64,000 nucleotides of DNA from Cryobacterium sp. BB307 (GCF_012274275.1 NZ_JAANZA010000001.1:248001-312000), one strand, 5' to 3'; positions 19,243-29,065 are shown, counted from the first letter of the stretch. The notes: a model not told the origin generated them from the letters alone. Numbers and translations: made by a program.

Positions 19243-20500
19243 CGACGGTGACGATGACGGCCGCTGTCGCGAGCCCGACCGGCCACACCAGGTTGAAACC
19301 GGCGAGCGCGAGCAGGCCCAGCACGAGCACGCAGGAGATCACCGCGAGCCACCAGCCCACCGAGTACCGGTCCAGCAGCCGAACCGCCGCGGCCATGCCC
19401 ACCCCGTAGATCGCCACCATGCAGCTGGTGTGAATCAGGATGAACGAGGTCAGGTTCAGGTCGGCCATCACGAGCGCGACCATGTAGACAACGCCCACCC
19501 CGGCGACGACGAGCAGCGCGCGGCGCGGCACTCCCCCGGTCTCAGCGCCCGCCGCCATCCAGCGCGGCAGGTCGCCATCGCGACCCAGCGACGCGCCCAG
19601 CTTGGCGAACGCTCCGACATAGAGGTTCAGCACGCCGACAGCGACGACCCCGGCGATGAAGGCGACGAAGATGGGGCCGATGCCCGGTGCGGTGGTGGCA
19701 ACCAGGTCGAGCAGCGGCACGTCACTCTTGGAGGCATCCACGCCCATCACCGCGATCGTGACCACCTGCAGACCGAGGTACGCGGCGCCGACCGCCAGGA
19801 TCGCGATCGCGGTGGCGAACGGGATGGTGCGGCGCGGATTGCGGAACTCCCCGGCGATGTGGGTCACCGCCTCCCAGCCTGCGGTCGCCCAGACGAAGAG
19901 GTTGATGGCGGCGCCCACGCCGGCCCAACCGTGCGGCAGGAACGGCTGGAAGTTGTCGGCGTCCGCAGCGGGAACGGTCACCAGGATGACCCCGACGACG
20001 ATCACGACCAGCAGGCCGGAGAGCACGAGCTGCACGCGGCCGGAGACCCGCACCCCGAACAGGTTCGACAGGAACGGCGGGACCAGCAGCACCACCGCGA
20101 CGAGCACGACCGCCCAGCGCGGTCCGCCGACCACGCCGACGATGTAGGCGGCACCGAGGACGGCGACGACCGGCATCCCAACCCCGACGCCGAAGAAGAA
20201 CCAGTAGCCGGCCGCGCGGGCGGCGGTGTTGCCGAGGGCGCGCCGGACGAAGGTGGCGACGCCTCCGGCATCCGGGTACCGGGCGGCGAGTGCGGCGAAG
20301 GTGCCTGCGAGGGGGATGGACAGCACGAGCACCGCGGTGATCGCGATGATCGAAGCCGGCCCGGCGACGGATGCGGCGAGTGCGGGCAGCACCAGGATTC
20401 CGGTGCCGAGCACGGAAGCGATGTAGAGCGCGGAGCCTTGCCAGAGGCCGACGGTGCCGGTAGCGGTGTGGGTTGGCGCGGCGTCCATGGTGCGGGTCAT
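19193..20500 (-). CDS. APC-superfamily amino acid transporter
   Basis: 435 residues with about 12 membrane helices and the APC-family first helix pattern ([21 protein letters not shown]), resembling YjeH-type exporters. Substrate not determinable. ATG at 20500 is preceded by GAGAAT ending six bases before it. An inverted repeat at 20516–20549 sits just upstream of that box. The 3' end overlaps the end of xylB by 50 bases on the opposite strand. Confidence 0.87.
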   Translation of the reverse strand: MTRTMDAAPTHTATGTVGLWQGSALYIASVLGTGILVLPALAASVAGPASIIAITAVLVLSIPLAGTFAALAARYPDAGGVATFVRRALGNTAARAAGYWFFFGVGVGMPVVAVLGAAYIVGVVGGPRWAVVLVAVVLLVPPFLSNLFGVRVSGRVQLVLSGLLVVIVVGVILVTVPAADADNFQPFLPHGWAGVGAAINLFVWATAGWEAVTHIAGEFRNPRRTIPFATAIAILAVGAAYLGLQVVTIAVMGVDASKSDVPLLDLVATTAPGIGPIFVAFIAGVVAVGVLNLYVGAFAKLGASLGRDGDLPRWMAAGAETGGVPRRALLVVAGVGVVYMVALVMADLNLTSFILIHTSCMVAIYGVGMAAAVRLLDRYSVGWWLAVISCVLVLGLLALAGFNLVWPVGLATAAVIVTVVKRRSRALTPPDIAAG

Positions 20501-20515
20501 GATTCGATTCTCGGA

Positions 20516-20549
20516 TGGCAGGAATGCGCGGACGAGCGAATTTCTGCCA
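20516..20549. promoter_or_regulatory. Inverted repeat at the APC transporter promoter
   Basis: TGGCAGGAA and TTTCTGCCA (8 of 9 pairing) with a 16-base spacer, placed just upstream of the -10-like box of the minus-strand transporter gene. It could be an operator; no regulator is known. Confidence 0.35.
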
Positions 20550-20626
20550 CATCGGTGACTGATGGTGCCAAGCTCGGCGCAACGTCCATCGTAGGGCGGC
20601 CCGCAGCCGGTGGGCCAACGAAGCCG

Positions 20627-20632
20627 TACGCT
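20627..20632 (+). promoter_or_regulatory. -10 box of a probable leaderless promoter (EamA gene)
   Basis: TACGCT, eight bases before the GTG at 20641; no Shine–Dalgarno sequence lies between them. Confidence 0.5.
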
Positions 20633-20640
20633 GATTGCTC

Positions 20641-21525
20641 GTGACCTCCCAACGCGACCGAGCCGTCGGCGCCGGCATGCAGCTCGGTTCGCAGCTGAGC
20701 GTCAACTTCGGCTCGTCCATCGCCGGGCTCATCATCCCGGTCGTCGGCAGCGCCGCGGTGGTCGCCGGGCGACAGCTGGTCACCATGATCGTGTTGCTGC
20801 CGGTCACCCGACCCCGGATGCGCGGACGCTCACTCACCGAGCTCTGGCCAGCACTCGCGCTCGGGGTCGCGCTCGCCGGGATGAACCTGGCGTTCTACGA
20901 GGCGGTCGGCCGAATCGGCGTCGGCCCGGCCGTCACCATCGAGTTTCTCGGCCCGCTGGCCATCGCGCTCGCGACATCCCGTCGCTTCCTCGACGTGCTG
21001 TGTGCGATCGGCGCCGGCATCGGCGTCTACCTGCTGGTCGGCCCTGAGGGCGACTTCGACCCGTTCGGCGTCGTCATGGGACTGGCCGCCGGCGTGGGCT
21101 GGGCCGCATACATCCTGCTGACGAGGCGAGTGGCGCAGCAATTCCGCGGCCTCGAGGGACTGGCGATCGCGAGCGTCGTCGCGCTCGTGCTGACCCTGCC
21201 GATCGGGGCGTTGACCATCGACTACGGGACGCTCGACTGGGGAGTGATCTGGCTGCTGGTGGTGGTCGGCGTGCTGTGCTCCGCCATCCCGTACAGCCTG
21301 GACAATCTTGTCCTGCGCAGGATCACTCCGCGTTTGTACTCGATCATCACCGCGCTCGCTCCGGTGCTCGCCACCTTCGCCGGCTGGATCGTGCTGGGGC
21401 AGTCGCTCAGCGCGCTCCAGCTGCTCGCGATCGGCATCGTCTGCGTCTCAGCGGGCACCGCGATCGCGACTCAGCGCGAACAGCCGTCCTCGCCGCTGGA
21501 AGAGGCAGCAAGCGACATCCCCTAG
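20641..21525 (+). CDS. EamA/DMT-family transporter, RhtA-like
   Basis: 294 residues with ten predicted membrane helices in two EamA repeats. The stretch AGMNLAFYEAVGRIGVGPAVTIEFLGPLAIAL is typical of RhtA-type threonine/homoserine exporters. A TTG lies upstream in frame, but GTG at 20641 sits eight bases after a TACGCT box and is preferred. The stop codon TAG shares its CTAG tetranucleotide with the stop of the convergent response regulator gene, so the two genes overlap by four bases. Confidence 0.86.
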   Translation: MTSQRDRAVGAGMQLGSQLSVNFGSSIAGLIIPVVGSAAVVAGRQLVTMIVLLPVTRPRMRGRSLTELWPALALGVALAGMNLAFYEAVGRIGVGPAVTIEFLGPLAIALATSRRFLDVLCAIGAGIGVYLLVGPEGDFDPFGVVMGLAAGVGWAAYILLTRRVAQQFRGLEGLAIASVVALVLTLPIGALTIDYGTLDWGVIWLLVVVGVLCSAIPYSLDNLVLRRITPRLYSIITALAPVLATFAGWIVLGQSLSALQLLAIGIVCVSAGTAIATQREQPSSPLEEAASDIP

Positions 21526-22172
21526 CGGCCGAGGCCAGCCTCTCGCGCGGCGATCACCGCTTCAGCGCGACCCGCGACCTGCAGCTTCGCGAAGATGTTC
21601 GACACGTTGTTCCGGATCGTCTTCGGCGACAGGAACAGCGTCTGCGCGATCTGGCCGTTGGTGCGCCCCGCCGCGATCAGGTCGAGGATCTCGCGCTCCC
21701 GGGCGGTGAGCTGCGGGAACGCCTCATTCGCCAGCCCGCCCTTGTCGACCCGAGCGAAGTACTCGCCGATGCGCACCGCGATGCCCGGCCCGAACACCGC
21801 GTCGCCGCCCGCGACCGAACGGATGGCGCGCGAGATGTCGTCCTGGCCTGCACCCTTGAGCAGGTAACCCCGCGCCCCCGCGCGCATCGCCTCGAACACC
21901 GTCTCGTCATCCTCCGACATCGTCAGCACGACGATCCCGAGCTCCGGTTGGCGCTGCAGGATGCGACGGGTCGCCTCGATGCCGTCCATCACCGGCATCT
22001 GCACGTCCATCACCACGACGTCGGGCTTCTGGGAGGCGACCGTCTCGATCGCCTCCGCACCGTCGCTCGCTGTGGCGACGACCGTCAGGCCGTCGATCGA
22101 GCCCAGCAGCGCGCCGAGGCCATCCCGGTAGACGGGGTGGTCATCGACGAGCACGATCCTGATGTCAGGCAT
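21522..22172 (-). CDS. NarL/LuxR-family response regulator
   Basis: 216 residues: receiver domain (VLVDDHPVYRDGLGALL, phospho-acceptor Asp in VVMDVQMP, Lys in YLLKG) and a LuxR helix-turn-helix (LTAREREILDLIAAGRTNGQIAQTLFLSPKTIRNNVSNI). Its ATG overlaps the end of the histidine kinase gene by eight bases, so the two form a system. A TGTCCCG palindrome between the kinase and the divergent membrane-protein gene is a candidate target. Confidence 0.93.
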   Translation of the reverse strand: MPDIRIVLVDDHPVYRDGLGALLGSIDGLTVVATASDGAEAIETVASQKPDVVVMDVQMPVMDGIEATRRILQRQPELGIVVLTMSEDDETVFEAMRAGARGYLLKGAGQDDISRAIRSVAGGDAVFGPGIAVRIGEYFARVDKGGLANEAFPQLTAREREILDLIAAGRTNGQIAQTLFLSPKTIRNNVSNIFAKLQVAGRAEAVIAAREAGLGR

Positions 22173-24204
22173 CTACCTTCTCCTCTGCAGCTGCGAGCGG
22201 CATTTCCGCGCGAACTACGGTCCCGCCGCCCTCGCGGTTGGTGACGGTGAACGAGCCGCCGATCTCCTCTGCGCGTTCGCGCATCGATCGCAGTCCGACC
22301 CCCGCCGCGGCGTCACCCGGGATTCCGATTCCGTTGTCGCTGACCTCGACCACGAGCGAGCGCGGCAACCGCTCCAGGCGCACCGCGAGCCGGTTTCCGC
22401 CGGAGTGCCGGTGCGCGTTGGTCAGCGCTTCGGCCACGACCCGGTAGGCGGCGACCTCGATTGCCGGGGGGAGGGCGTCCGGCACCTTGATCACGTCAAA
22501 GCTCGCGCCGAACCGATCACACAGCTGCTCGGTTGCCCGAATCAGGCCCAGATCGTCGATCGCCGGCGGGCGGAGATCGTGCGCAACCCGGCGGACGTCG
22601 GTGATGGCGGAGGAGACTTCCTGCGCGGCGGCGTCGAGCAGGATGCCGGCTGCACCGGGGCCCTGCTCCAGCACGTTCTTCGCGGTCTCGATGCGCAGCT
22701 TCGCGGCGGCGAGCGCCGGGCCCAACCCGTCATGCAGGTCGCGGCGCAGCCGGTGCCGTTCCGCCTCGCGCGTGAGCACGAGCTGTTCGCGGATCGACTG
22801 CAACTCCGCGCTCAACGCGGTCGCCCGCACGGCAGCGGCGGCCTGGCGCACCAGGTCCGCGAGCAGCTGCTCGTCGCGTTGGGTCATCCGGCGCCGCCCA
22901 GGCGCGAGCTCCAGCCTGCCGATGGTCTTGCCCCGATAGGTGAGCGGCATGGCCTGCGCGGTCGCGGTCGGTTCTCCATGGACCGCAACCAGTCGGCTGC
23001 CATCGCCGCCGGCGATCGAGACGGAGACGTAGGGCGACGCGAAGGTGTCGGCTACGGTGCGGGCGATGTGCATGAGTTGGTCGTCCGGATCCTCTGCGCC
23101 CTCCAGCCGTCGCGACAGCGAGGAGATGACACCGTACGGGTCGCCGCGACGTCCGTTGACCAGCCGGCCGACCGTCCACAACAGCCGCTCGCGAAGCGGC
23201 GCGTAGGCGACGAACACGACCAGCACGGACACCATGGCGATGAACTGGTTGGTCACCAGTCCGCCGACGAGGGCGACCAGGGTGAGGTCGACAGCGACGA
23301 CGCTCACCACAAGGATCGCGTAGACCAGCGTCCAACTGATCACGTTGTCGATGCTGTACAGCCGGTAGCGCGTGACGGCGACGAGGATCGCCACACACAC
23401 GACGGTCGCGGCCAGCGTGATCAGGATCTGTCCGACGATGTAGGGCAGCCAGAGAAAGGCGCTGACCAGCGAAAGGCAATAGATCACGCCGGACCACGAG
23501 ATCCACCGCAATTGCTGTCGGCCCTGGCTGTCCGCGCCGAGGTGGCGGCCGATCAGCGAGATCGCCGCGCATGCGATGCCGACGAACATGAGCGCCGACA
23601 CCCAGGAGAAGACGAACGCCCAGACACCATCCGGCAGCTGGATGCCCCAGTCGCTGTCCCATCTGCGCACGCGCAGATCCGGCCTGCCAAACGTCTCCCA
23701 CGATTCTCTGGCCGGCGCCGCCGCGTAGATCAGGGCAGCGGCGACGAGTGCGACCGACCCAGCGGCGGCGACGAACCGCCAGGGCTGCGCCGCGGGAAGG
23801 GTGCCATTGGGGAACAGCAGGAGGGCGAACGGGATGGCAAGAATCGCCCAGGCCGAGAAGTTCTGCGTGACGACCATGGCCACCGGGGCAAACGGCGCCT
23901 CCCACCACCCGGACACCGCGTAGTTGATCCAGGCCGCGCAGAAGCCGAACAAGCTCTGCCCGACTCCGGCGAAGAGGAGGACGGTGGCAATCGGATGCCA
24001 CGGGATGCGCCACATGAGCACCGAACCGGTGACCGCCAGCGCGAACCCGGGCAGCGCCCCCGCCCAGCCCGGCGTGACCGCACCCTCCTGGCCGAGTTGG
24101 ACGATCATGACCTCGAGCGCGATTGCCAGCACGCAGAGAGACAGCGACAGTGAAAAGCCGACCATCGCGACGATGCGTGCCGACTTCTCCTTCATAGCGA
24201 CCAT
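22165..24204 (-). CDS. Membrane sensor histidine kinase, HisKA_3 type with GAF-like domain
   Basis: 679 residues. The N-terminal half has about eight to ten membrane helices, followed by a GAF-like region (YGVISSLSRRLEG…YVSVSIAG…), a HisKA_3 dimerisation helix with the phospho-histidine in ERHRLRRDLHDGLGPALA, and an HATPase domain (VVAEALTNAHRHSGG, DNGIGIPG, GVGLRSMRERAEEIGG). Start is uncertain: 24204 is used, 24195 (MKEKSARI) is equally possible; neither has a clear ribosome-binding site. Cognate regulator follows with an eight-base overlap. Signal unknown. Confidence 0.9.
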   Translation of the reverse strand: MVAMKEKSARIVAMVGFSLSLSLCVLAIALEVMIVQLGQEGAVTPGWAGALPGFALAVTGSVLMWRIPWHPIATVLLFAGVGQSLFGFCAAWINYAVSGWWEAPFAPVAMVVTQNFSAWAILAIPFALLLFPNGTLPAAQPWRFVAAAGSVALVAAALIYAAAPARESWETFGRPDLRVRRWDSDWGIQLPDGVWAFVFSWVSALMFVGIACAAISLIGRHLGADSQGRQQLRWISWSGVIYCLSLVSAFLWLPYIVGQILITLAATVVCVAILVAVTRYRLYSIDNVISWTLVYAILVVSVVAVDLTLVALVGGLVTNQFIAMVSVLVVFVAYAPLRERLLWTVGRLVNGRRGDPYGVISSLSRRLEGAEDPDDQLMHIARTVADTFASPYVSVSIAGGDGSRLVAVHGEPTATAQAMPLTYRGKTIGRLELAPGRRRMTQRDEQLLADLVRQAAAAVRATALSAELQSIREQLVLTREAERHRLRRDLHDGLGPALAAAKLRIETAKNVLEQGPGAAGILLDAAAQEVSSAITDVRRVAHDLRPPAIDDLGLIRATEQLCDRFGASFDVIKVPDALPPAIEVAAYRVVAEALTNAHRHSGGNRLAVRLERLPRSLVVEVSDNGIGIPGDAAAGVGLRSMRERAEEIGGSFTVTNREGGGTVVRAEMPLAAAEEKVDA

Positions 24205-24240
24205 CGTGACAGGTCGTGCACCCGCCTGTCAGGAGGCTTT

Positions 24241-24260
24241 TGTCCCGGATGCTCGGGACA
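24241..24260. promoter_or_regulatory. TGTCCCG–CGGGACA palindrome
   Basis: Perfect 7-bp arms separated by six bases, lying between the divergent sensor kinase gene and the 24370 membrane-protein gene. Size and position fit a binding site for the two-component regulator, but a short RNA hairpin is also possible. Confidence 0.45.
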
Positions 24261-24369
24261 TTCCGCGGGTGAACCCGGTGAGTTCTGGCCCTGTGCGCAC
24301 GGGACGGTCAGGCTCAAGAGTTGTGGCACCGGCGATGGACGCCGCGACCCACGAACATTGAGGACGCCC

Positions 24370-25002
24370 ATGAACACTGTCAAACTCCCGGCCCCCGCTT
24401 TGACCCAGGCCGTCGACCCCATCCGGCCACCTTCCCCCACCCTGTCTCTGGCGCTGGTCCGACTAGGCGGTGCGATCATCGTCGCGCTGGTGGCGGCGTT
24501 CGCCGTGGTGATCAACCTGCCATGGCCGGCCGGTGTCGGCACGCCGCTGCCGGGCGACATCGCATCGGTCGGCTTCCAGGCCAGCGCCCTCGTGCTGCTG
24601 CTCATCATGTGGCGCACCGGCGCGGTCGGCGACAGCGTCGCCTGGCGGTCGATCGGGGCGGCGGCCACGGCGATCGTGATCGCAGCCATGGCGGCGCAGT
24701 TCATCCCGGTGTCCGGTGAGGCCGTACAGCTCGCAGAGCTCACCTGGTTCATCGCGATGATCGGCATCTTCGTGGTGAGCGTCGGCGTCGTCGCAGCCGG
24801 TCGGTGGCGCGGTCCCGCCCGCTACCTTCCGCTTGCCTCCCAGTCGTGGCCGCTGGTCGTGTTCCCGGTGATGATGCTCACCGACAACGCCGAGAACCCG
24901 TCCTGGTTCGCGATGATCACGACCGTCGTCGTGACGCAGCTGCTCGTCGGCTTGACCCTCGCCATCCGGCCACAGCTGACCGGTCCGCGTGCCGAGAGCT
25001 AG
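24370..25002 (+). CDS. Membrane protein, unknown function
   Basis: 210 residues with about six membrane helices (ALVRLGGAIIVALVAAFAVVI, GFQASALVLLLIMW, SIGAAATAIVIAAMAAQFI, WFIAMIGIFVVSVGVVAAG and two more). ATG at 24370 has GAGG nine bases before it and is preferred to an upstream TTG. No family recognised. It is divergent from the histidine kinase and is a plausible target of that system. Its stop overlaps the end of the convergent metB gene by four bases. Confidence 0.78.
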   Translation: MNTVKLPAPALTQAVDPIRPPSPTLSLALVRLGGAIIVALVAAFAVVINLPWPAGVGTPLPGDIASVGFQASALVLLLIMWRTGAVGDSVAWRSIGAAATAIVIAAMAAQFIPVSGEAVQLAELTWFIAMIGIFVVSVGVVAAGRWRGPARYLPLASQSWPLVVFPVMMLTDNAENPSWFAMITTVVVTQLLVGLTLAIRPQLTGPRAES

Positions 25003-26159
25003 GCGAGCGCGGTCAGGACGTCGTCGACCAGGTCGGCGGCGTCCTCAATGCCGACCGACAGCCGGATGACGCCCGCCGGCACCTCGAGCTCGGTGCCGCG
25101 AACGGATGCGTGGGTCATCTCGGCCGGGTAGTTGACCAGGCTCTCGACCCCACCAAGCGACTCGGCGAGTTGGAACAGTACGGTCGCCTCGGCGAACCGG
25201 CGTGCGGCATCCGCACCGCCGGCCAGCGCGATCGACAGCATGCCGCCGAATCCGCGCATCTGGCGCGCGGCGATGTCGTGGCCGGGGTGGTCGGCGAGGC
25301 CCGGGTAGTAGACGCGCTCGAGCTTCGGATGCCCGACGAGCGCTTCCGCGATCGCCTGCGCGTTCTGCGAGTGGCGATCCATCCGCAGCGACAGGGTCTT
25401 GATGCCGCGCGTGGTCAGCCAGGCGTCGAGCGGACCGGACACCGCGCCCGCGGCGAACTGCATGAAGCCGACCTTCTCGGCGAGCTCATCGTCGTTCAGC
25501 ACGACCGCGCCGCCGAGCACGTCGGAGTGGCCGCCCAGGTACTTGGTGGTGGAGTGCACGACAACATCGGCGCCCAGTGCGAGGGGCTGCTGCAGGTACG
25601 GGGTCGCGAAGGTGTTGTCGACCACCACGAGCGCTCCGGCGGCGTGGCCGAGCTCGGCGAGCGCGGCGATGTCGGAGATGCGCATGAGCGGGTTGCTCGG
25701 CGTCTCCAGCCAGAGCACGCTGGTCTCCGGCCGCAGCGCCTGCCGCACCGCGTCGATGTCCGACGCGTCGACGGTGCTCAGCGTCACGCCCCACGGCACG
25801 TGGATGCGGTTCACGAGCCGGTGGGTGCCGCCGTAGACGTCGTTGCCCATGAGCACGTGGTCGCCGGGTTTCAGCACCGACCGCAGCAGCGCATCCTCAG
25901 CCGCAAGGCCGGATGCGAAGCTCAGCCCGTGCCGGCCACCCTCGAGGCTCGCGAGCTGCACCTGCAGCGCGTCGCGGGTGGGGTTGGTGCCGCGGGTGTA
26001 CTCGTAGCCGTTCCGCAGGTCGCCGATCGCCTTCTGCACGAAGGTGGTGGTCAGGTAGACCGGCGGGATCACCGCGCCGGTGGTGGGGTCGAATGCTTGC
26101 CCGTCGTGGATGGCGCGCGTGGAGAAGCCGTGGCTGTCGTTCGTCATGAGTGGGGTCAT
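24999..26159 (-). CDS. metB: Cystathionine gamma-synthase/gamma-lyase family PLP enzyme
   Basis: 386 residues of the Cys/Met-metabolism PLP family: FSTRAIHDGQAFDPTTGAV, YEYTRGTNPTRDALQ, the PLP lysine in VVHSTTKYLGGHSD, and the C-terminal VRLSVGIED. The start ATG overlaps the cystathionine beta-synthase stop as ATGA, which also supports this start over MTND four codons later. Paired with CBS it most likely acts in reverse transsulfuration (cystathionine to cysteine); sequence alone does not separate lyase from synthase. Confidence 0.92.
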   Translation of the reverse strand: MTPLMTNDSHGFSTRAIHDGQAFDPTTGAVIPPVYLTTTFVQKAIGDLRNGYEYTRGTNPTRDALQVQLASLEGGRHGLSFASGLAAEDALLRSVLKPGDHVLMGNDVYGGTHRLVNRIHVPWGVTLSTVDASDIDAVRQALRPETSVLWLETPSNPLMRISDIAALAELGHAAGALVVVDNTFATPYLQQPLALGADVVVHSTTKYLGGHSDVLGGAVVLNDDELAEKVGFMQFAAGAVSGPLDAWLTTRGIKTLSLRMDRHSQNAQAIAEALVGHPKLERVYYPGLADHPGHDIAARQMRGFGGMLSIALAGGADAARRFAEATVLFQLAESLGGVESLVNYPAEMTHASVRGTELEVPAGVIRLSVGIEDAADLVDDVLTALA

Positions 26160-27520
26160 TTCGTGAGGTGGTCGAGGAGGTCGTGGCGGGTGAGCACGCC
26201 GATCGGCTTGCCTTCCTGCATGACGAGGAGGGCATCCGTCGTCTCGAGTGCTGTCCGAGCCGCGTCGATCGGCTCGCCCGCGCCGATCAGGTCCAGCGGC
26301 GCGCCGACCGCCCCGCCGACCGGCTGGTCGGCGCTGAGCTCACCCGAGGCGAGCCCGGCGAGCAGTTCGCGCTCGTCGATGGCGCCGGCGACCTCGCCGA
26401 GGACGACCGGGAGGTCGGCCGCGAGCACCGGAAGCCGGGACACTCCGCTGCTGGTGATGGCACGGATGGCGTCAGCGACAGTGTCGTCGACCCGCACGTG
26501 CGCGAACTCCGGCCTGCGGGCCGCGACGCCGGCCAGCACGGAGGCCACGCTGCCGCTCTCGGCTGCTGCCGTGAAGCCGTGGTTGGCCATCCAGCGATCG
26601 TTGAAGACCTTGCCCAGGTAGCCGCGCCCGCCATCCGGGAGCAGGATGACCATGATGGCGTCCTCGGGAAGGTCGCGCGCGACCTTCAGCGCGGAGGCGA
26701 CGGCCATGCCGCTCGAGCCGCCGACGAGCAGGCCCTCCTCGCGCGCCAGCCTGCGCGTCAGTTCGAAGGACTCGGCGTCGCTGGAGGCGACGATCTGGTC
26801 GACAACGCTGGGGTCGTAGGCTGTGGGCCAGAAGTCCTCGCCGACGCCCTCGACCAGGTACGGGCGGCCGGTGCCGCCGGAGTAGACCGAGCCCTCTGGG
26901 TCGGCGCCGATGACCTGCACCGCGCCGTTCGAGACCTCTTTCAGGTAACGGCCGGTGCCGCTGATGGTGCCGCCGGTGCCGACGCCGGCGACGAAGTGGG
27001 TGATCGTTCCGTCGGTGTCGCGCCAGATCTCCGGACCGGTGGTCTCATAGTGGCTGGCCGGGCCGTTCTGGTTGGAGTACTGGTCGGGCTTGAACGCGCC
27101 AGGGATTTCACGCGCGAGCCGGTCGGAGACGCTGTAGTACGACTGCGGGTCATCCGGAGCCACCGCGGTCGGGCACACCACAACCTCGGCGCCGTAGGCC
27201 TCGAGCACGCTGCGCTTGTCGACACCGACCTTGTCCGGCACGACGAAAACGCAGCGGTAGCCGCGCTGCTGAGCGACCAGTGCGAGACCGACGCCGGTGT
27301 TGCCGCTGGTCGGCTCGACGATCGTGCCGCCGGGCTTCAGCAGTCCGGCCTCCTCCGCAGCGTCGATGATCTTCACCGCGATGCGGTCCTTGGAGGAGCC
27401 TCCGGGGTTCAGATACTCGATCTTCACGAGCACCGTTGCACGGATTCCGTCGGTCACGCTATTCAGTCGCACGAGGGGGGTGTCGCCGATCAGGTCGAGC
27501 ACCGAGTTGGCGTATCTCAT
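26156..27520 (-). CDS. cbs: Cystathionine beta-synthase
   Basis: Condenses serine and homocysteine to cystathionine. 454 residues: PLP-fold type II domain with LNPGGSSKDRIA, EPTSGNTGVGLA and VGTGGTISGTGRYLKE, then two CBS domains (about 340–454). ATG at 27520 lies eight bases after an extended -10 (TGaTAGATT), suggesting leaderless translation. First gene of a two-gene operon with metB. Confidence 0.94.
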   Translation of the reverse strand: MRYANSVLDLIGDTPLVRLNSVTDGIRATVLVKIEYLNPGGSSKDRIAVKIIDAAEEAGLLKPGGTIVEPTSGNTGVGLALVAQQRGYRCVFVVPDKVGVDKRSVLEAYGAEVVVCPTAVAPDDPQSYYSVSDRLAREIPGAFKPDQYSNQNGPASHYETTGPEIWRDTDGTITHFVAGVGTGGTISGTGRYLKEVSNGAVQVIGADPEGSVYSGGTGRPYLVEGVGEDFWPTAYDPSVVDQIVASSDAESFELTRRLAREEGLLVGGSSGMAVASALKVARDLPEDAIMVILLPDGGRGYLGKVFNDRWMANHGFTAAAESGSVASVLAGVAARRPEFAHVRVDDTVADAIRAITSSGVSRLPVLAADLPVVLGEVAGAIDERELLAGLASGELSADQPVGGAVGAPLDLIGAGEPIDAARTALETTDALLVMQEGKPIGVLTRHDLLDHLTK

Positions 27521-27528
27521 CGCGGCTC

Positions 27529-27537
27529 AATCTATCA
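27529..27537 (-). promoter_or_regulatory. Extended -10 box before cbs
   Basis: TG-A-TAGATT on the minus strand, ending eight bases before the ATG at 27520. Confidence 0.5.
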
Positions 27538-27679
27538 GCGGGCCCTCCCGCGTTACCTCGTGCCGCATAAGAGGAAGCGCGTTCGGGAATAACTGATGCG
27601 TACGTACGCGTTCCCTTCAGTTGCGACCCGCTAACGTGGTGGGTTGTTCCCTTGTCTCTACCACCCCGACAGGACTTCT

Positions 27680-28384
27680 GTGGCACGCACCTCCAACTCC
27701 GGCAATCCGGCCAACTCCGGCACAAGCTCGAAGCTCACCGTCAAGCAGGAGCGCGAGCAGCGCCGTCTCGCCAAGCTGGAGACTTTCAAGCGCGAACAGG
27801 CCAAGGAGAAGCGGAATCGGCTCATCGCGATCGTGCTGAGCTCGGTGGCTGCCCTCGCCGTCGTCGGCTTGATCGTCACGATCGTCGTCACCGGCGGATC
27901 GACCAGGGCAAACCCGGATGCGATCGAGATCTCGGAGGTGCAGACCTGGCCCGATATCGATTACACGCACACCAACGGTCCCGTCGACTACGAGGGGCAG
28001 TACGAGATGAACCCGCCCGCCGGCGGCAGCCACAACCCCGCCTGGCTGAACTGCGGCGTGTACGAGGAGCCCCAGCAGAACGAAAACGCGGTGCATGCCC
28101 TCGAGCACGGAGCGCTCTGGTTCACCTACAACCCCGACGAGCTCAGTGAGGCGGATGTCGCCGAGCTCCGCAGCCAGCTGCCCGACACCTACATCATCGT
28201 CTCCCCGTACCCGGGTCTTGACGCCCCCGTCGTCGCATCCGGATGGGGTGTGCAGCTGAAGCTGACAGGCGTCGACGACGAGCGCATCAGCGACTTCATC
28301 ACCAAGTACTGGCAGGCCAAGAACGTGCCTGAGCCGGGCGCCCGCTGCGACGGTGCCATCAACGGTCCAGGGAAGGTTGCCTGA
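27680..28384 (+). CDS. DUF3105 membrane-anchored protein
   Basis: 234 residues: a basic, charged N-terminus with a KQEREQRRLAKLETFKREQ helix, one membrane segment (LIAIVLSSVAALAVVGLIVTIVV) and an extracytoplasmic DUF3105 domain with the hallmark VHALEHGALWFTYNP and a histidine-rich PPAGGSHNPAW. GTG at 27680 has AGGAC six bases upstream. It overlaps the start region of the DUF305 gene; the two families often occur together. Function not established. Confidence 0.85.
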   Translation: MARTSNSGNPANSGTSSKLTVKQEREQRRLAKLETFKREQAKEKRNRLIAIVLSSVAALAVVGLIVTIVVTGGSTRANPDAIEISEVQTWPDIDYTHTNGPVDYEGQYEMNPPAGGSHNPAWLNCGVYEEPQQNENAVHALEHGALWFTYNPDELSEADVAELRSQLPDTYIIVSPYPGLDAPVVASGWGVQLKLTGVDDERISDFITKYWQAKNVPEPGARCDGAINGPGKVA

Positions 28385-29054
28385 CATCACTGAGCAGACA
28401 ACTGGAACGACCAACCGGCTGAGCACCCGCGCGCTTGTCGGCATCATCCTGGGCGCGGCGATCCTGGTCGCTCTCGCCTTCGCCGCGGGGCGGTTCACCG
28501 TCGCGGTGCCGGCGATGCCGTCGAACACCAGCGCCGAGGCGGGCTTCTCGCGTGACATGCAAACCCACCATCTTCAGGCGGTGCGGATGTCGATGATCAT
28601 CCGCGACAACACGGACGACGAAGAGATCCGCCTGCTCGCCTACGACATCGCGACCGCGCAGAGCCAGCAGGCCGGGCAGATGTTCGCCTGGCTGGAGCTG
28701 TGGGGTCTGCCGCAAGCCGCGCCCGAGCCGTCGATGACGTGGATGATCCGGCCAGCCCTGGACGGCTCCGCCCACAACCACGGCAGCGGTGATCAGGCGC
28801 ACGAGCCGGGCGCGCCGATGCCCGGGCTCGCGACCGCCGAGCAGCTTTCCGAGCTGGAGTCGCTGCGCGGCGTCGAAGCCGAGCGCCTGTTCCTCGAGCT
28901 GATGATCGCGCACCACATCGGCGGGGTCGAGATGGCGGAAGCGGTCCTCGACCGCAGCACCCATCCAGAGGTGCGGCAGCTTGCGGGCGGCATGGTCATC
29001 GTGCAGGAGAAGGAAATCACTTACATGGAAGACCTGCTCGCCGAGCGCTCCTAA
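28377..29054 (+). CDS. DUF305 family protein
   Basis: 225 residues with one N-terminal membrane segment (ALVGIILGAAILVALAFAAG) and two DUF305 four-helix repeats, each with the family's metal-like motif: MQTHHLQAVRMS and MIAHHIGGVEMAEAVLD. Some members are copper-related, but no such role can be shown here. Start is uncertain: TTG at 28377 overlaps the previous gene by eight bases; GTG at 28353 is an alternative. Followed by a long inverted repeat with a T-rich flank. Confidence 0.8.
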   Translation: MPDITEQTTGTTNRLSTRALVGIILGAAILVALAFAAGRFTVAVPAMPSNTSAEAGFSRDMQTHHLQAVRMSMIIRDNTDDEEIRLLAYDIATAQSQQAGQMFAWLELWGLPQAAPEPSMTWMIRPALDGSAHNHGSGDQAHEPGAPMPGLATAEQLSELESLRGVEAERLFLELMIAHHIGGVEMAEAVLDRSTHPEVRQLAGGMVIVQEKEITYMEDLLAERS

Positions 29055-29065
29055 GACCACCTTTT

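Noticed and set aside
27598-27609. Perfect 12-bp palindrome GCGTACGTACGC between cbs and the DUF3105 gene
   Set aside because: Too short and single-copy; no promoter placement or partner regulator to support an operator call.
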